A stretch of 64,000 nucleotides of DNA from assembly GCA_900469445.1 (NCBI GenBank), contig UBXM01000011.1, forward strand, positions 23,472-87,471, given 5' to 3'. This document shows, one piece after another, positions 46,706 through 56,556 of the stretch. The notes under the pieces are model-generated. The model saw nothing but the letters and a program-made list of their open reading frames with translations. It ran no database searches and was not told where the DNA came from. Numbering within the stretch: position 1 is the stretch's first letter; every line of letters starts with the position of its first letter. A program made the position numbers and the translations under genes. Source of the DNA: Hyphomicrobiales bacterium (GTDB lineage Bacteria > Pseudomonadota > Alphaproteobacteria > Rhizobiales > Rhizobiaceae).

Positions 46706-49258
46706 GTGATCACGTTGTTTGATGGTTTCGCGTACATGCATTTTCCGCCTTCCCGCAAAGACATTTCCCCAGTCGAAGACGCAAATTGGAGTGACGAACA
46801 GGAGTTCGTCGCCGCCAATGATGCGGAGCAGCCTCTGCCGTTGCCGGAGCTGATTCCGGCGATCGAGCTCGACCCCGATAAGCTTCCGACCTGGCAGCGT
46901 GCCTTTATCCTTGCGCCCAATGTGCGCTTTACCCGCACGCCGGGCCGCAGCCCTGCCAAGCAGGATGCGGAGATGGGCGAGGTGCAGGCCGATCCGGCAG
47001 CGCATGCAGAGCATGTTGTGCCTCACCCGATTGCCATTTCAATGCCCGAGGGCCGACCCGCTCCACACGTAAATACAGGTTCCCAAGTGACTAATCTTCA
47101 GCGCCGCATCGGCCAGGCATTCGCGTCCGCTGCGCCCGCCACGTCCGTTCCTCAGCCTATCGAGGCAGCCATCCAGCGCGTCGTCGAACAGCCGATCTAC
47201 CGCCAGCCGAACGCTGCCGCTCCAATGCCGGCGCCGGCGCCACAGGGGAGTGCGCCCGTGCAGACCGCGTCGGGCCGCCGCGTTACCTCCATCCCGGACC
47301 ATCTGATCTGGGAAATGATGAGCCTTGGCGCTTCGGAAAACATCGAACAGAAGGCTGCGCCGCGCGTACTTCCCCCGCTGCCGGTTGCGCCGAAATCCGT
47401 CCCCACGGCTTTGGCCCCTTCGGTGAGGCGCTTCGTGCCGCCGGCGCCCATGCCGATTGAAGAGGCTGTTCAGATCGCTGCGGCTCCAGCCGTTGCTGAA
47501 ATGGCCCCGGAAGTTCCGTCCGCGATCCATCTTTACCGCCAGATCGCGACCCGTCATCCGATGCTGCCGATGGCGCAGATCGAACCGCAGGCGTTGCCGG
47601 TCGCCGTTCCTGAGGTTGCCGAGCCTGAAATCGTTCACTCCGCTCCGGTTATCGAGGCTGTCGAACAGCCCGTGGTCGCGCCGGTTGCGCGCAAGCCGCG
47701 GGTGCTGACCTTTGCTGAGGACTACACTTTCCCGGATATCGACCTTCTGCAGCCGGCCGCGCCGCGCGAAGAGCAGACGATGAGCCAGGAGGCGCTGGAA
47801 CAGAGCGCCGGACTTCTGGAAAGCATTCTCGAGGATTTCGGCGTCAAGGGCGAGATCATCGACGTTCGCCCCGGCCCGGTTGTTACGCTCTATGAATTCG
47901 CTCCCGCACCGGGCGTGAAATCCTCGCGCGTGATGAACCTGTCGGACGATATCGCCCGTTCGATGTCGGCGCTTTCTGCCCGTGTCGCCGTCATTCCCGG
48001 CCGTAACGTCATCGGTATCGAATTGCCGAATGTCGAGCGCGAGACCGTCTATCTGCGCGAACTGGTCGAAAGCAATTCCTATATCGGCACCGATTACCGC
48101 CTGCCGCTCTGCCTCGGCAAGACGATCGGTGGTGAGCCGGTCATCGCCGAACTCGCCAAGATGCCGCATCTTCTCGTTGCCGGCACGACCGGTTCGGGCA
48201 AGTCGGTTGCCATCAACACGATGATCCTGTCGCTTCTTTATCATCTTCGTCCGGAAGAATGCCGGTTGATCATGGTCGATCCGAAGATGCTGGAACTGTC
48301 CGTCTATGATGGCATTCCGCACCTGCTGACGCCGGTCGTGACCGATCCGAAGAAGGCCGTGCTGGCGCTGAAATGGGCCGTGCGCGAGATGGAAGAGCGT
48401 TATCGCAAGATGTCGCGCCTCAACGTCCGCAATATCGACGGCTTTAACGCCCGCGTTGCCGAAGCGCGCAACAAGGGTGAGACGATCATGATCAGCGTGC
48501 CGGTCGGTTTCGACCGCTCTACCGGCGAGCAGGTGTTCGAGGAGCAGGCTCTCGACCTGACGGCACTGCCCTATATCGTCGTCATCGTCGACGAAATGGC
48601 CGACCTGATGATGGTCGCCGGCAAGGAGATCGAAGGCGCGATCCAGCGTCTGGCGCAGATGGCGCGTGCGGCAGGTATCCATCTGATCATGGCGACCCAG
48701 CGTCCGTCCGTCGACGTCATCACCGGTACGATCAAGGCCAACTTCCCGACCCGCATCTCCTTCCAGGTGACGTCGAAGATCGACAGCCGCACCATCCTCG
48801 GCGAGCAGGGTGCTGAGCACCTTCTCGGCCAGGGCGACATGCTGCACATGAAGGGCGGCGGCCGCATTGCCCGTGTCCACGGCCCCTATGTGTCGGATTA
48901 CGAGGTGGAAAAGGTCGTCAGGCATCTGAAGACGCAAGGCCAGCCTTCCTATCTCGGCAGCGTTACTGAGGACGAGGAAGAGGATAGCGTCGAGGAAGAA
49001 GAGGACGCAGCCGTGTTCGACCAGACCTCGATGGGTGCGGAAGACAATGGCGACGATCTCTACGAGCGCGCCGTCAAGATCGTCCAGCGCGACAAGAAGT
49101 GCTCGACCTCCTACATCCAGCGTCGCCTGTCGATCGGGTACAATCGCGCCGCTTCGCTGGTGGAGCGGATGGAGCAGGAAGGCCTGGTCGGCGCGCCGAA
49201 CCATGTCGGCAAGCGCGAAATCCTCGGATCTCAGGCTGTAAGGGTAAGCGAAGAGTGA
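46706..49258 (+). CDS. ftsK: FtsK/SpoIIIE-family DNA translocase without membrane helices
   Basis: An 850-residue hexameric DNA motor. The first 350 residues are Ala/Pro/Val-rich and low in complexity, with no membrane segment. The alpha subdomain follows ([20 protein letters not shown]), then the RecA-like beta domain with Walker [10 protein letters not shown] near residue 493 and Walker B VIVDEMAD near 627. The C-terminal gamma winged helix ([20 protein letters not shown]) would read KOPS-like DNA signals and contact XerD. The GTG start has GGAG 5 bases upstream. A second FtsK with membrane helices may exist elsewhere. It is unrelated in function to its neighbours. Confidence 0.93.
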   Translation: MITLFDGFAYMHFPPSRKDISPVEDANWSDEQEFVAANDAEQPLPLPELIPAIELDPDKLPTWQRAFILAPNVRFTRTPGRSPAKQDAEMGEVQADPAAHAEHVVPHPIAISMPEGRPAPHVNTGSQVTNLQRRIGQAFASAAPATSVPQPIEAAIQRVVEQPIYRQPNAAAPMPAPAPQGSAPVQTASGRRVTSIPDHLIWEMMSLGASENIEQKAAPRVLPPLPVAPKSVPTALAPSVRRFVPPAPMPIEEAVQIAAAPAVAEMAPEVPSAIHLYRQIATRHPMLPMAQIEPQALPVAVPEVAEPEIVHSAPVIEAVEQPVVAPVARKPRVLTFAEDYTFPDIDLLQPAAPREEQTMSQEALEQSAGLLESILEDFGVKGEIIDVRPGPVVTLYEFAPAPGVKSSRVMNLSDDIARSMSALSARVAVIPGRNVIGIELPNVERETVYLRELVESNSYIGTDYRLPLCLGKTIGGEPVIAELAKMPHLLVAGTTGSGKSVAINTMILSLLYHLRPEECRLIMVDPKMLELSVYDGIPHLLTPVVTDPKKAVLALKWAVREMEERYRKMSRLNVRNIDGFNARVAEARNKGETIMISVPVGFDRSTGEQVFEEQALDLTALPYIVVIVDEMADLMMVAGKEIEGAIQRLAQMARAAGIHLIMATQRPSVDVITGTIKANFPTRISFQVTSKIDSRTILGEQGAEHLLGQGDMLHMKGGGRIARVHGPYVSDYEVEKVVRHLKTQGQPSYLGSVTEDEEEDSVEEEEDAAVFDQTSMGAEDNGDDLYERAVKIVQRDKKCSTSYIQRRLSIGYNRAASLVERMEQEGLVGAPNHVGKREILGSQAVRVSEE

Positions 49259-49337
49259 TCTGTGGACCGGCCCTGACTTGGGCCGGATTCTCCACGCTGC
49301 GGCATTCTCATGTCCCCAGCATCTGCGACGTGGTTAG

Positions 49338-49360
49338 ATCCTCGGGACAAGCCCGAGGAT
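49338..49360. repeat. Short palindromic intergenic element
   Basis: ATCCTCGGG, loop ACAAG, CCCGAGGAT: a perfect 9-pair stem followed by GACGCC. Very similar stems recur between genes across Rhizobiales genomes as I recall, but only one copy is in this window. It lies between converging genes, so it may also help termination in both directions. Confidence 0.5.
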
Positions 49361-49390
49361 GACGCCCAGTGAGAAGGTAGGTCGAGACAA

Positions 49391-50128
49391 TTAGGCGGCT
49401 TTCCATTTCATCAGCGAGCGTTCCAGCATCGATAAAAGGTCGAAGACGAGGATTGCAAGGGCGGCGACGAGAAGTGCGCCCTGCAGGATGAAGGCGAGAT
49501 TGTTCGATTGCAGCCCGGCGATGATGACTTCGCCGAGCGTTTTCGCTGCCACCGTCGAGCCGATCGTGGCGGTGCCGAAACCGATTACGGTGGATATCTT
49601 GATGCCGCCGACGATCATCGGCAGGCTGAGCGGCAATTCCACCTGACGGAAAATCTGAAATGGCGTCATGCCGCTGCCCTTGGCGGTGTCGGTGACGTTC
49701 TGCGGCACGGTTGTCAGGGCCGTCATCGTGTTCTCGAAAATCGGCAGAAGCGCATAGAGAAACAGCGCGACCAGCGTCGGCCCGTTGCCGAAGCCCATGG
49801 CCGGCACGGCGAGCGCCAGTACTGCGACGGGTGGAAAAGTCTGGCCGATATTCACGACGGTGCGCGCAAGCGGCAGGAACTCGGCACCGAAGGGGCGGGT
49901 GACGAGGACCGCCAGAGTTACCGCGATCACGGTGGCGAGCAGCGTGGCGAAAAGCACCATCCTGACATGCAGCAGCGTGAGCGTGGCGAGGTCGCCCTGA
50001 TTGTAGATTGCCGGCGCATTGGTCTGGACCAAGGGTTTGAAGGCGAAGTCGAAACTCTCCGGCGAGGCGAGAAAGCCGACCAGCAGGACGAAAAGGAAGA
50101 GGCGGGGGAGGACGCGCAACAGGCTCAT
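49391..50128 (-). CDS. Osmoprotectant ABC permease (YehW type)
   Basis: A 245-residue inner-membrane permease with about six helices. It begins MSLLRVLPRLFLFVLLVGFL, and the coupling loop is VTDTAKGSGMTPFQIFRQVE (EAA type), followed by LPLSLPMIVGGIKISTVIGF. It is the last gene of a four-gene minus-strand operon whose order, binding protein, permease, ATPase, permease, equals E. coli yehZYXW. Its start overlaps the ATPase stop by 4 bases. The two different permeases should form a heterodimer. Confidence 0.9.
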   Translation of the reverse strand: MSLLRVLPRLFLFVLLVGFLASPESFDFAFKPLVQTNAPAIYNQGDLATLTLLHVRMVLFATLLATVIAVTLAVLVTRPFGAEFLPLARTVVNIGQTFPPVAVLALAVPAMGFGNGPTLVALFLYALLPIFENTMTALTTVPQNVTDTAKGSGMTPFQIFRQVELPLSLPMIVGGIKISTVIGFGTATIGSTVAAKTLGEVIIAGLQSNNLAFILQGALLVAALAILVFDLLSMLERSLMKWKAA

Positions 50129-51063
50129 CGCGGCCTGACCGCCTGACCGAGCAGCGTCTGCAAACGCACGCGGCCGAGCGGCGCGCCGTCACCGGAGACG
50201 ACCGGCAGCGCATCGGTGCCGCTCCACATCAGTGCGGCAAGCGCATCTTGCTGGGTTCTGCTGTCTTCAATCGGGTCTCCCTCTGCCTCTCCCGGTTCGA
50301 CCAGCTCCGCCACGCTGCCGAGCGACAGAAGCCGGAACGGGCGGTCGAATGAGCCGACGAGGCCTTCTACAAAAGGTGTCGCGGGTGCCTTGAGGAGATC
50401 GAGCGGACGTCCGTATTGCAACAGCTTGCCTTCGTTCATCACGGCGATCGTGTTGCCGAGATGGAAGGCTTCGTTGATGTCGTGGGTGACGATGACGATC
50501 GTCGTGCCGAACCGCTTCTGGATCGCCAGAAGCTCGTCCTGCGCCTTGCCGCGCAACACCGGGTCTAGTGCGCCGAAGGGTTCGTCCATCAGCAGGATCT
50601 TTGGTTCGGCGGCAAGTGCCCGGGCGACGCCGACGCGCTGCTGCTGTCCGCCGGAGAGCTGATGCGGATAACGGTTGGCGAAGATGGCAGGATCGAGCTG
50701 GAAGAGATCGAGCAGTTCGGTGATCTTCGCGTCGACCCGGGCCTTGTCCCATTTGAGCAGGCGCGGCACGGTCGCGATATTGTCGGCCACCGTGCGGTGA
50801 GGAAAAAGGCCGTGCCCCTGGATCGCATAGCCGACCCGACGCCTGAGTTCGTGACCGGGGATGTTTCGCGTATCCTCACCGCCGATCAGGATCGTGCCTT
50901 CATCCTGGGAGACGAGCTGGTTGATCATCCGCAAAAGTGTCGTCTTGCCGGAGCCGGATGTACCGACCAGCACCGCAATCGTGCCTTCGGGAACGGAGAA
51001 GGACACATTGTCGACGACGGCCTTGCCGCCATATCGTTTGGTCACGGACTGAATGTCGATCAT
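50125..51063 (-). CDS. Osmoprotectant ABC ATPase with C-terminal CBS region (YehX type)
   Basis: A 312-residue ATPase. Walker A GTSGSGKTT near residue 33, signature LSGGQQQRVGVARALA, Walker B ILLMDEPFGALDPVL and the switch His in VTHDINEAF. The last 70 residues form a CBS-like module (ALAALMWSGTDALPVVSGDG), as in OpuCA/OpuBA proteins. It overlaps both neighbours by 4 bases. It powers import of glycine betaine or a related solute; YehX-type systems have low betaine affinity in enterobacteria. Confidence 0.92.
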   Translation of the reverse strand: MIDIQSVTKRYGGKAVVDNVSFSVPEGTIAVLVGTSGSGKTTLLRMINQLVSQDEGTILIGGEDTRNIPGHELRRRVGYAIQGHGLFPHRTVADNIATVPRLLKWDKARVDAKITELLDLFQLDPAIFANRYPHQLSGGQQQRVGVARALAAEPKILLMDEPFGALDPVLRGKAQDELLAIQKRFGTTIVIVTHDINEAFHLGNTIAVMNEGKLLQYGRPLDLLKAPATPFVEGLVGSFDRPFRLLSLGSVAELVEPGEAEGDPIEDSRTQQDALAALMWSGTDALPVVSGDGAPLGRVRLQTLLGQAVRPR

Positions 51064-52253
51064 GCGGAACGGGCCTCCGTGCCGGGCGTGGTGCTGAAAT
51101 CCACCAGCGCATCGAGCACGATGGCGGCGACGAAGGACATGGCGACCGTTGGCAAGGCCCCAAGCAGGACGAGGTCCATCGCCGACTGGCCAAGGCCCTG
51201 GAAGACGAAGACGCCCATGCCGCCACCGCCGATCAGGGCGGCGATCGTCGCCATGCCGATATTCTGGATGAGAACGATGCGGATGGCGGCAAGCAGGCTT
51301 GGGAACGTTAACGGGAATTCGATGGAAACGAGGCGTTGCAGATCGGTCATGCCGGCACCGCGGGCGGCGTCATTGGCTTCCCGGGGGACGTTTTCGAGAC
51401 CGGCGACGGTATTGGCGACGACTGGAAGCAAAGAGTAGAGCACGAGCGCGACGAAGGCAGGAGCGGTGCCGATGCCCGAAATACCGATCGCCGAGGCGCC
51501 GGGCACATTTGCAGCGACCCAGCCGAGCGGCAGGATCAGCAGCCCGAACAGCGCGATCGACGGGATGGTCTGCAGGATGTTCAGCGTATTGAGTGCCGCC
51601 GCCCGCAGCAAGGATATGCGATGGCAGACGACGCCGAGCGGCAGGCCGATGCAGAAGGCGACAAGCATGGAGCCGAGCGCCAGCATCGCATGTCGCGACA
51701 TCTCGGCCCAGAATGCATCCGCACGGTTGGCATATTCCTTCATCACCGAAATATCGGACAGGATGCCGGATGCGAATATGCCGCCGATGGCGGCGCTGGC
51801 GATGGCAAGCAGCAGTAGTCTCGATGCCGGGGCGAGCCGGAGCTTGGCGATGACATCGACGGCGGCAAGGGAAAGGCTGAAAAGCAGAAGCCAGAAGCCC
51901 GAACCGGGCGACACCCGGGCATAGGCATTGCCAGGCGGCAGTCCGGCATGTGCCGCTCCGCCGAGCGCCAGAACTGCGGCGAGAAGAGCAGCTATAGTGA
52001 TCGCCAGCCGTGCGGGAGATGGCAGGCGAACAACAAGACAGAGCGCGGCGATGATGAATGCTGCGGTCAGGGCCATGCCACTGCCGGACGGAAGCGCCTC
52101 GATCAGCGAACGCCCCTGTCCCTGCAGGATACGGTTCGGCTTGACCACGATGAAGGGGAGGGCAAAGGTCGACACCAGGATGAGGGCGGCCATCAGCACG
52201 CCCGTCTTTTCCAGTCCTGTCCGCAAGCGGTTCGCCTCTCTATCCGTCGCCAA
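51060..52253 (-). CDS. Osmoprotectant ABC permease, long form (YehY type)
   Basis: A 397-residue permease. Residues 1-180 add extra helices (about five) to the standard permease core, as in YehY. The coupling loop ANDAARGAGMTDLQRLVSIE and the segment FPLTFPSLLAAIRIVLIQNI lie near residues 290-330. It begins 3 bases after the binding-protein stop and overlaps the ATPase gene. The extra N-terminal helices distinguish it from the second permease of the operon. Confidence 0.9.
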   Translation of the reverse strand: MATDREANRLRTGLEKTGVLMAALILVSTFALPFIVVKPNRILQGQGRSLIEALPSGSGMALTAAFIIAALCLVVRLPSPARLAITIAALLAAVLALGGAAHAGLPPGNAYARVSPGSGFWLLLFSLSLAAVDVIAKLRLAPASRLLLLAIASAAIGGIFASGILSDISVMKEYANRADAFWAEMSRHAMLALGSMLVAFCIGLPLGVVCHRISLLRAAALNTLNILQTIPSIALFGLLILPLGWVAANVPGASAIGISGIGTAPAFVALVLYSLLPVVANTVAGLENVPREANDAARGAGMTDLQRLVSIEFPLTFPSLLAAIRIVLIQNIGMATIAALIGGGGMGVFVFQGLGQSAMDLVLLGALPTVAMSFVAAIVLDALVDFSTTPGTEARSA

Positions 52254-52256
52254 GGC

Positions 52257-53168
52257 TTACTTGAGGAAGCCGTTCTTCTTCAGGAAGTCCTCGGCAACCG
52301 CCTTGGCCGGCTCGCCGCCGACCTGAACGCGGCCGTTGAGATCCTGCAGCGTTACCAGATCGAGCTTTTCGAAGACGGGCTTGAGCAGTTCTTCGATCTT
52401 CGGGTTCTTTTCAAGCGTTGCCTGGCGGATGATCGGTGCCGGCTGGTAGACGGGCTGAACCTTCTTGTCGTCTTCGAGCACGACGAGACCGGACGGGGCG
52501 ATGCCGCCATCCGTGCCGTAGACCATGGCAGCATTGGCACCATTCGTCTGGTTTGCGGCAGCCGCAATCGTGGCAGCGGTGTCGCCGCCAGACAGCGTGA
52601 TCAGCTGCTCGGGCGTGAGCTTGAAGCCGTAGGTGGTCTGAAAAGCCGGAAGGGCGGCTGCCGAGTTGACGAATTCGGAAGATGCCGCAAGTACGATCTT
52701 GCCACCGTCTGCGACGAGCTTGCCGAAGTCCGAAAGTGTCTTCAGCTTGTTCTCTTCCGCCACATCCTGACGAACCGCGATGCCCCAGGTGTTGTTGGCG
52801 GGCGAGGGCGTCAGCCAGACGATCTTGTTGGCATCGAGATCGAGCTTCTTCACCGTCTCATAGGCCTGCGTTGCATCTTTCCATGCCGGATCGTCGGCCT
52901 TCTCGAAGAAGAACGCGCCATTGCCGGTATATTCCGGATAGATGTCGATCTCGCCGGCGGTGATCGCCTTGCGCAGAACCGGTGTTGCACCGAGCTGGAT
53001 GCGGTCGGTGGCTTCGATATCGTTGGCCTTCAGGACCGACAGGATGATGTTTCCGAGGACGCCGCCTTCGGTGTCGATCTTCGATGAGACGACCACTTGT
53101 GCGGAAGCTGTCGTGGCGGTGAAAGACAAGGCGAGCAGAAGGCCTGCAAACTTCGTGGTGAGCGACAT
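52257..53168 (-). CDS. osmF: Osmoprotectant ABC binding protein (YehZ/OsmF type)
   Basis: A 303-residue periplasmic binding protein of the OpuAC/OpuCC type. The signal peptide MSLTTKFAGLLLALSFTATT is cleaved near ASAQVV. VVSSKIDTEGGVLGNIILSV, EIDIYPEYTGNGAFFFEKAD and LTPSPANNTWGIAVRQDVAE are family segments; the Tyr-rich EYTGNG region contributes to the betaine cage. ATG 53168 gives the expected signal peptide; the longer frame upstream is basic and AT-rich and unlikely to be translated. It heads the operon. Confidence 0.9.
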   Translation of the reverse strand: MSLTTKFAGLLLALSFTATTASAQVVVSSKIDTEGGVLGNIILSVLKANDIEATDRIQLGATPVLRKAITAGEIDIYPEYTGNGAFFFEKADDPAWKDATQAYETVKKLDLDANKIVWLTPSPANNTWGIAVRQDVAEENKLKTLSDFGKLVADGGKIVLAASSEFVNSAAALPAFQTTYGFKLTPEQLITLSGGDTAATIAAAANQTNGANAAMVYGTDGGIAPSGLVVLEDDKKVQPVYQPAPIIRQATLEKNPKIEELLKPVFEKLDLVTLQDLNGRVQVGGEPAKAVAEDFLKKNGFLK

Positions 53169-53460
53169 CGGAGCTTTCCCGGGATTGGAACCGGCCGCAA
53201 TGCCGGTGCGTTTGATGGAGTGGTCCGAGAGGAAGCTAGAGCGCAGGTCAAAAGTGTCGAGGAGGTTTCGACTATATAATGCCTCGAAATGGAAAAACCT
53301 TCGTCTTTTTATCGAGTTAAAGGCAATGCGCCTGCGCCGCAAAGTTGTTTGTCGAAATCCGTCACAATGTCGGCACCGGGGCCCGCCGTTAACTTGACAT
53401 GGGGTCGCTCAGGCATAATGTCGCACCTAGTTCGTTCTTTAGAATGGAGAAAGATTCACG
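53169..53460. other. Divergent control region between osmF and fdoG
   Basis: About 290 bases, relatively AT-rich around 53260-53350. It contains the candidate fdoG promoter. For osmF a TATATA at about 53272-53277 may be part of a minus-strand -10 box, without a convincing -35. I see no gene and no FNR, FixK or sigma-54 site that I would defend. Confidence 0.45.
53394..53421 (+). promoter_or_regulatory. Candidate promoter of the formate dehydrogenase/selenocysteine operon
   Basis: TTGACA at 53394-53399, preceded by C to give the CTTGAC form favoured in rhizobia, and TAATGT at 53416-53421 after 16 bases. Transcription would start about 30 bases before ATG 53461. A GGAG ribosome site lies at 53445-53450. 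Confidence 0.55.
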
Positions 53461-56400
53461 ATGAATATGGACCTCTCGAGGCGCAGCTTCATGAAGCTGG
53501 CCGGAGCAGGGGTTGCGGCAACGTCGATGGGTGCTTTGGGTTTCAGCGAGGCTGAAGCCGCCGAAATCGCCCATGTCCGGCCATTCAAACTGGCCACGAC
53601 CACAGAGACCCGCAATACCTGCCCATACTGTTCCGTCGCCTGCGGCATCATCATCTATTCCAAGGGTGACGTGCGCAAAGGCGAGAAGGCGGATGTCATC
53701 CACATCGAAGGTGACGTCGATCACCCGACGAACCGCGGGACGCTCTGTCCCAAGGGGGCGGCTCTCAAGGACTTCGTGACGTCCCCGACCCGCCTCCACT
53801 ACCCGATGCACCGCAAGCCTGGCTCGGACAAGTTCGAGCGCGTCTCCTGGGACGAGGCTCTCGATCGCATCGCGCGTCTGATGAAGGATGATCGCGACGC
53901 CAACTTCCTCGCCAAGAACGAGAAGGGCCTCGAGGTCAACCGCTGGTCGACGGTCGGCATGCTCGCCGCATCGGCCACCACAAACGAAACGGCCTGGGCG
54001 ACCTTCAAGTTCGCCAAGTCTCTGGGAATGGTCGGTTTCGACAATCAGGCTCGCGTCTGACACGGCCCTACGGTGTCCAGTTTGGGCCCAACATTTGGCC
54101 GTGGTTCGATGACGAACGCGTGGACCGACATTAAAAATACCGACCTCGTCGTCGTCATGGGCGGCAATGCGGCGGAAGCGCATCCCTGTGGTTTCAAGTG
54201 GGTGACGGAAGCGAAGGCCCATCGCGGCGCCAAGCTTATCGTCGTTGACCCGCGTTATACCCGTACGGCCTCCGTTTCGGATTATTATGCTCCGATCCGT
54301 CAGGGTACCGACATCGCCTTCCTCAATGGCGTGATGAAGTACTGTATCGACAACGGCAAAGTGCAGTGGGAATACATGAAGGCGTTCACCAACGCCTCGT
54401 TCATCGTCAAGGACGGTTTCGGCTACAAGGATGGCCTGTTCACCGGTTATGACGAGGAAAAGCGCGACTACGACAAGTCCACCTGGGACTATGTCATGGG
54501 CGATGACGGCTTTGCCGTGACCGACCCGACGCTTGAACATCCCCGTTGCGTCTGGAACCTGCTGAAGGAGCACCTCGCCCCTTACACGCCGGAAATGGTT
54601 TCGCAGATCTGCGGCACGCCGAAGGACAAGTTCCTGAAGGTCGCCGAGATGATCTCCGAATGCTCGACGCCGACCAAGACGATGACGTCGATGTATGCGC
54701 TCGGCTGGACCCAGCATTCCAAGGGTTCGCAGAACATCCGCGCCATGGCGATGCTGCAGCTTATCCTCGGCAATATCGGTGTGCGTGGCGGCGGCATGAA
54801 CGCTCTTCGCGGCCACTCCAACATCCAGGGCCTGACCGACCTCGGTCTGATGTCGCATCTTCTGACCGGTTATCTGACGATGCCGACCGAAAAGGATGTG
54901 GACTTTTCGACCTATATGACGACCAAGCAGTTCAAGCCGCTTCGTCCGGGTCAGACCAGCTACTGGCAGAACTACAAGAAGTTCATGGTCTCCTTCCAGA
55001 AGGCCATGTTCGGCGATGCAGCCACAGCCGAAAACGACTGGGCCTTCAACTACATCTCCAAACTCGACGTGCCGGCCTATGACGTGCTGCGCATGTTCGA
55101 ACTGATGTACCAGGGCAAGGTCAACGGCTATATCTGCCAGGGCTTCAACCCGCTCCTCGCCTTCCCCAATCGTGGCAAGAACACTGAGGCTCTTTCCAAG
55201 CTGAAGTGGCTGGTCACGATGGATCCGCTCGAAACCGAGACATCCCGGTTCTGGGAAAACCACGGGGATTTCAACGACGTCGATACCGCGGCGATCAAGA
55301 CCGAGGTCTTCCAGCTGCCGACAAGCTGCTTTGCGGAAGACGAAGGTTCGCTGACCAATTCGGGCCGCTGGCTGCAGTGGCACTGGGCAGCGGCATCAAT
55401 GCCGGGCGAGGCGAAATACGACACCTGGATCATCGCGCAGATCTTCGTGCGGATGCGGGAACTGTATGCCAAGGAAGGCGGCGCCTTCCCCGATCCGATC
55501 CTCAATCTGTCGTGGGATTATGCCGATCCGGTCGAACCGCATCCGGAGGAGCTGGCGAAGGAGATCAACGGCCGCGCGCTGACCGATCTCATGGACCCGA
55601 CCGATCCGACAAAGGTTCTCGTTGAAGCCGGCAAACAGGTGGTCAACTTCTCGCAGCTGCGGGACGATGGCACGACGATGTCGGGCTGCTGGATCTATTC
55701 GGGCTGCTGGAACGAGCAGGGCAACAACATGGCCCGGCGCGACAACCACGATCCGGACGAGACAGGGGCCTATCTCAACTGGACCTTCGCCTGGCCGCTC
55801 AACCGGCGCACGCTCTATAACCGTGCCTCGGCCGATATCAACGGCAAGCCGTGGGATCCGACCCGCAAACTGCTCGAATGGGATGGTTCCAAGTGGACCG
55901 GTTATGACGTTCCGGATATCGCGCCCACCGCGAAACCCCAGGATGTCGGCCCGTTCATCATGAACCAGGAAGGCGTATCGCGCCTGTTCACCCGTGGCAT
56001 GATGCGCGACGGACCGTTCCCGGCCCATATGGAGCCTTTCGAAAGTCCGGTCGAGAACGTCTTTAACCGCAAGATGCGCGGCAACCCGGTTGCCCGTGTG
56101 TTCAAGACCGACGTCGAACAGCTCGGCACATCGGCGGAGTTCCCCTATGCGGCGACCTCCTACCGACTGACCGAACATTTCCACTACTGGACGAAGCACA
56201 ACCGGGTGAACTCGGCGCTTCAGCCGGAATTCTTCGTGGAAATTTCGGAAGAGCTGGCGGCGGAGAAGAAGATCGAACAGGGCGGTTGGGTCCGCGTCTG
56301 GTCGAAACGTGGTTCGGTAAAGGCCAAGGCCGTGGTGACGAAGCGCATCCGGCCGCTCATCTGCGACGGAAAGCCGGTTCATATCGTCGGCATCCCGCTG

Positions 56401-56556
56401 CACTGGGGCTTTACCGGTTCGGCGAAGAAGGGCTTTGGCCCCAATTCGCTCGCAGCCTTTGTCGGTGACGCCAATATCGAAACCCCGGAATCGAAGGCGT
56501 TCCTCGTCAATATCGAACCTTCGACTGCACCCAAGGACAAGGAGGTAAGCGTCTGA
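53461..56556 (+). CDS. fdoG: Selenocysteine-containing formate dehydrogenase alpha subunit (FdoG/FdnG type)
   Basis: A 1031-residue molybdopterin enzyme that oxidises formate to CO2 in the periplasm. It must be read through an in-frame TGA at 54058-54060, codon 200, as selenocysteine. The context DNQARV-U-HGPT equals that of enterobacterial FdnG/FdoG, and the frame continues without shift. A Tat signal (SRRSFMK, residues 6-12) ends near AEA33. Cys54, Cys57, Cys61 and Cys96 bind the 4Fe-4S cluster. Molybdopterin-binding segments continue to the C-terminus. A caller that treats TGA only as stop would split it into a 199-residue and an 827-residue protein. SelA, SelB and tRNA-Sec are encoded downstream. 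Confidence 0.96.
54058..54103 (+). promoter_or_regulatory. Bacterial SECIS element of fdoG
   Basis: Directly after the UGA, CACGGCC (54061-54067) pairs with GGCCGTG (54097-54103). Inside, GTCCA (54075-54079) pairs with TGGGC (54083-54087) around the loop GTT. A two-part stem with a short G/U-containing apical loop just downstream of UGA is what SelB recognises in bacteria. The pairing is seen by eye, not computed. Confidence 0.75.

Noticed and set aside
47039..49204. A 721-codon open frame opposite ftsK
   Set aside because: FtsK motifs occupy the plus strand across the whole stretch; the antisense product has no recognisable domain.
54058..54060. In-frame TGA in fdoG read as a nonsense mutation or pseudogene
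   Set aside because: The codon is at the conserved Sec position, both halves are intact in one frame, a SECIS-like stem follows, and selA, selB and selC are in the same operon.
53389..55383. A 664-codon open frame opposite fdoG
   Set aside because: The plus strand encodes a conserved molybdenum enzyme here. The antisense frame starts and ends without signals.
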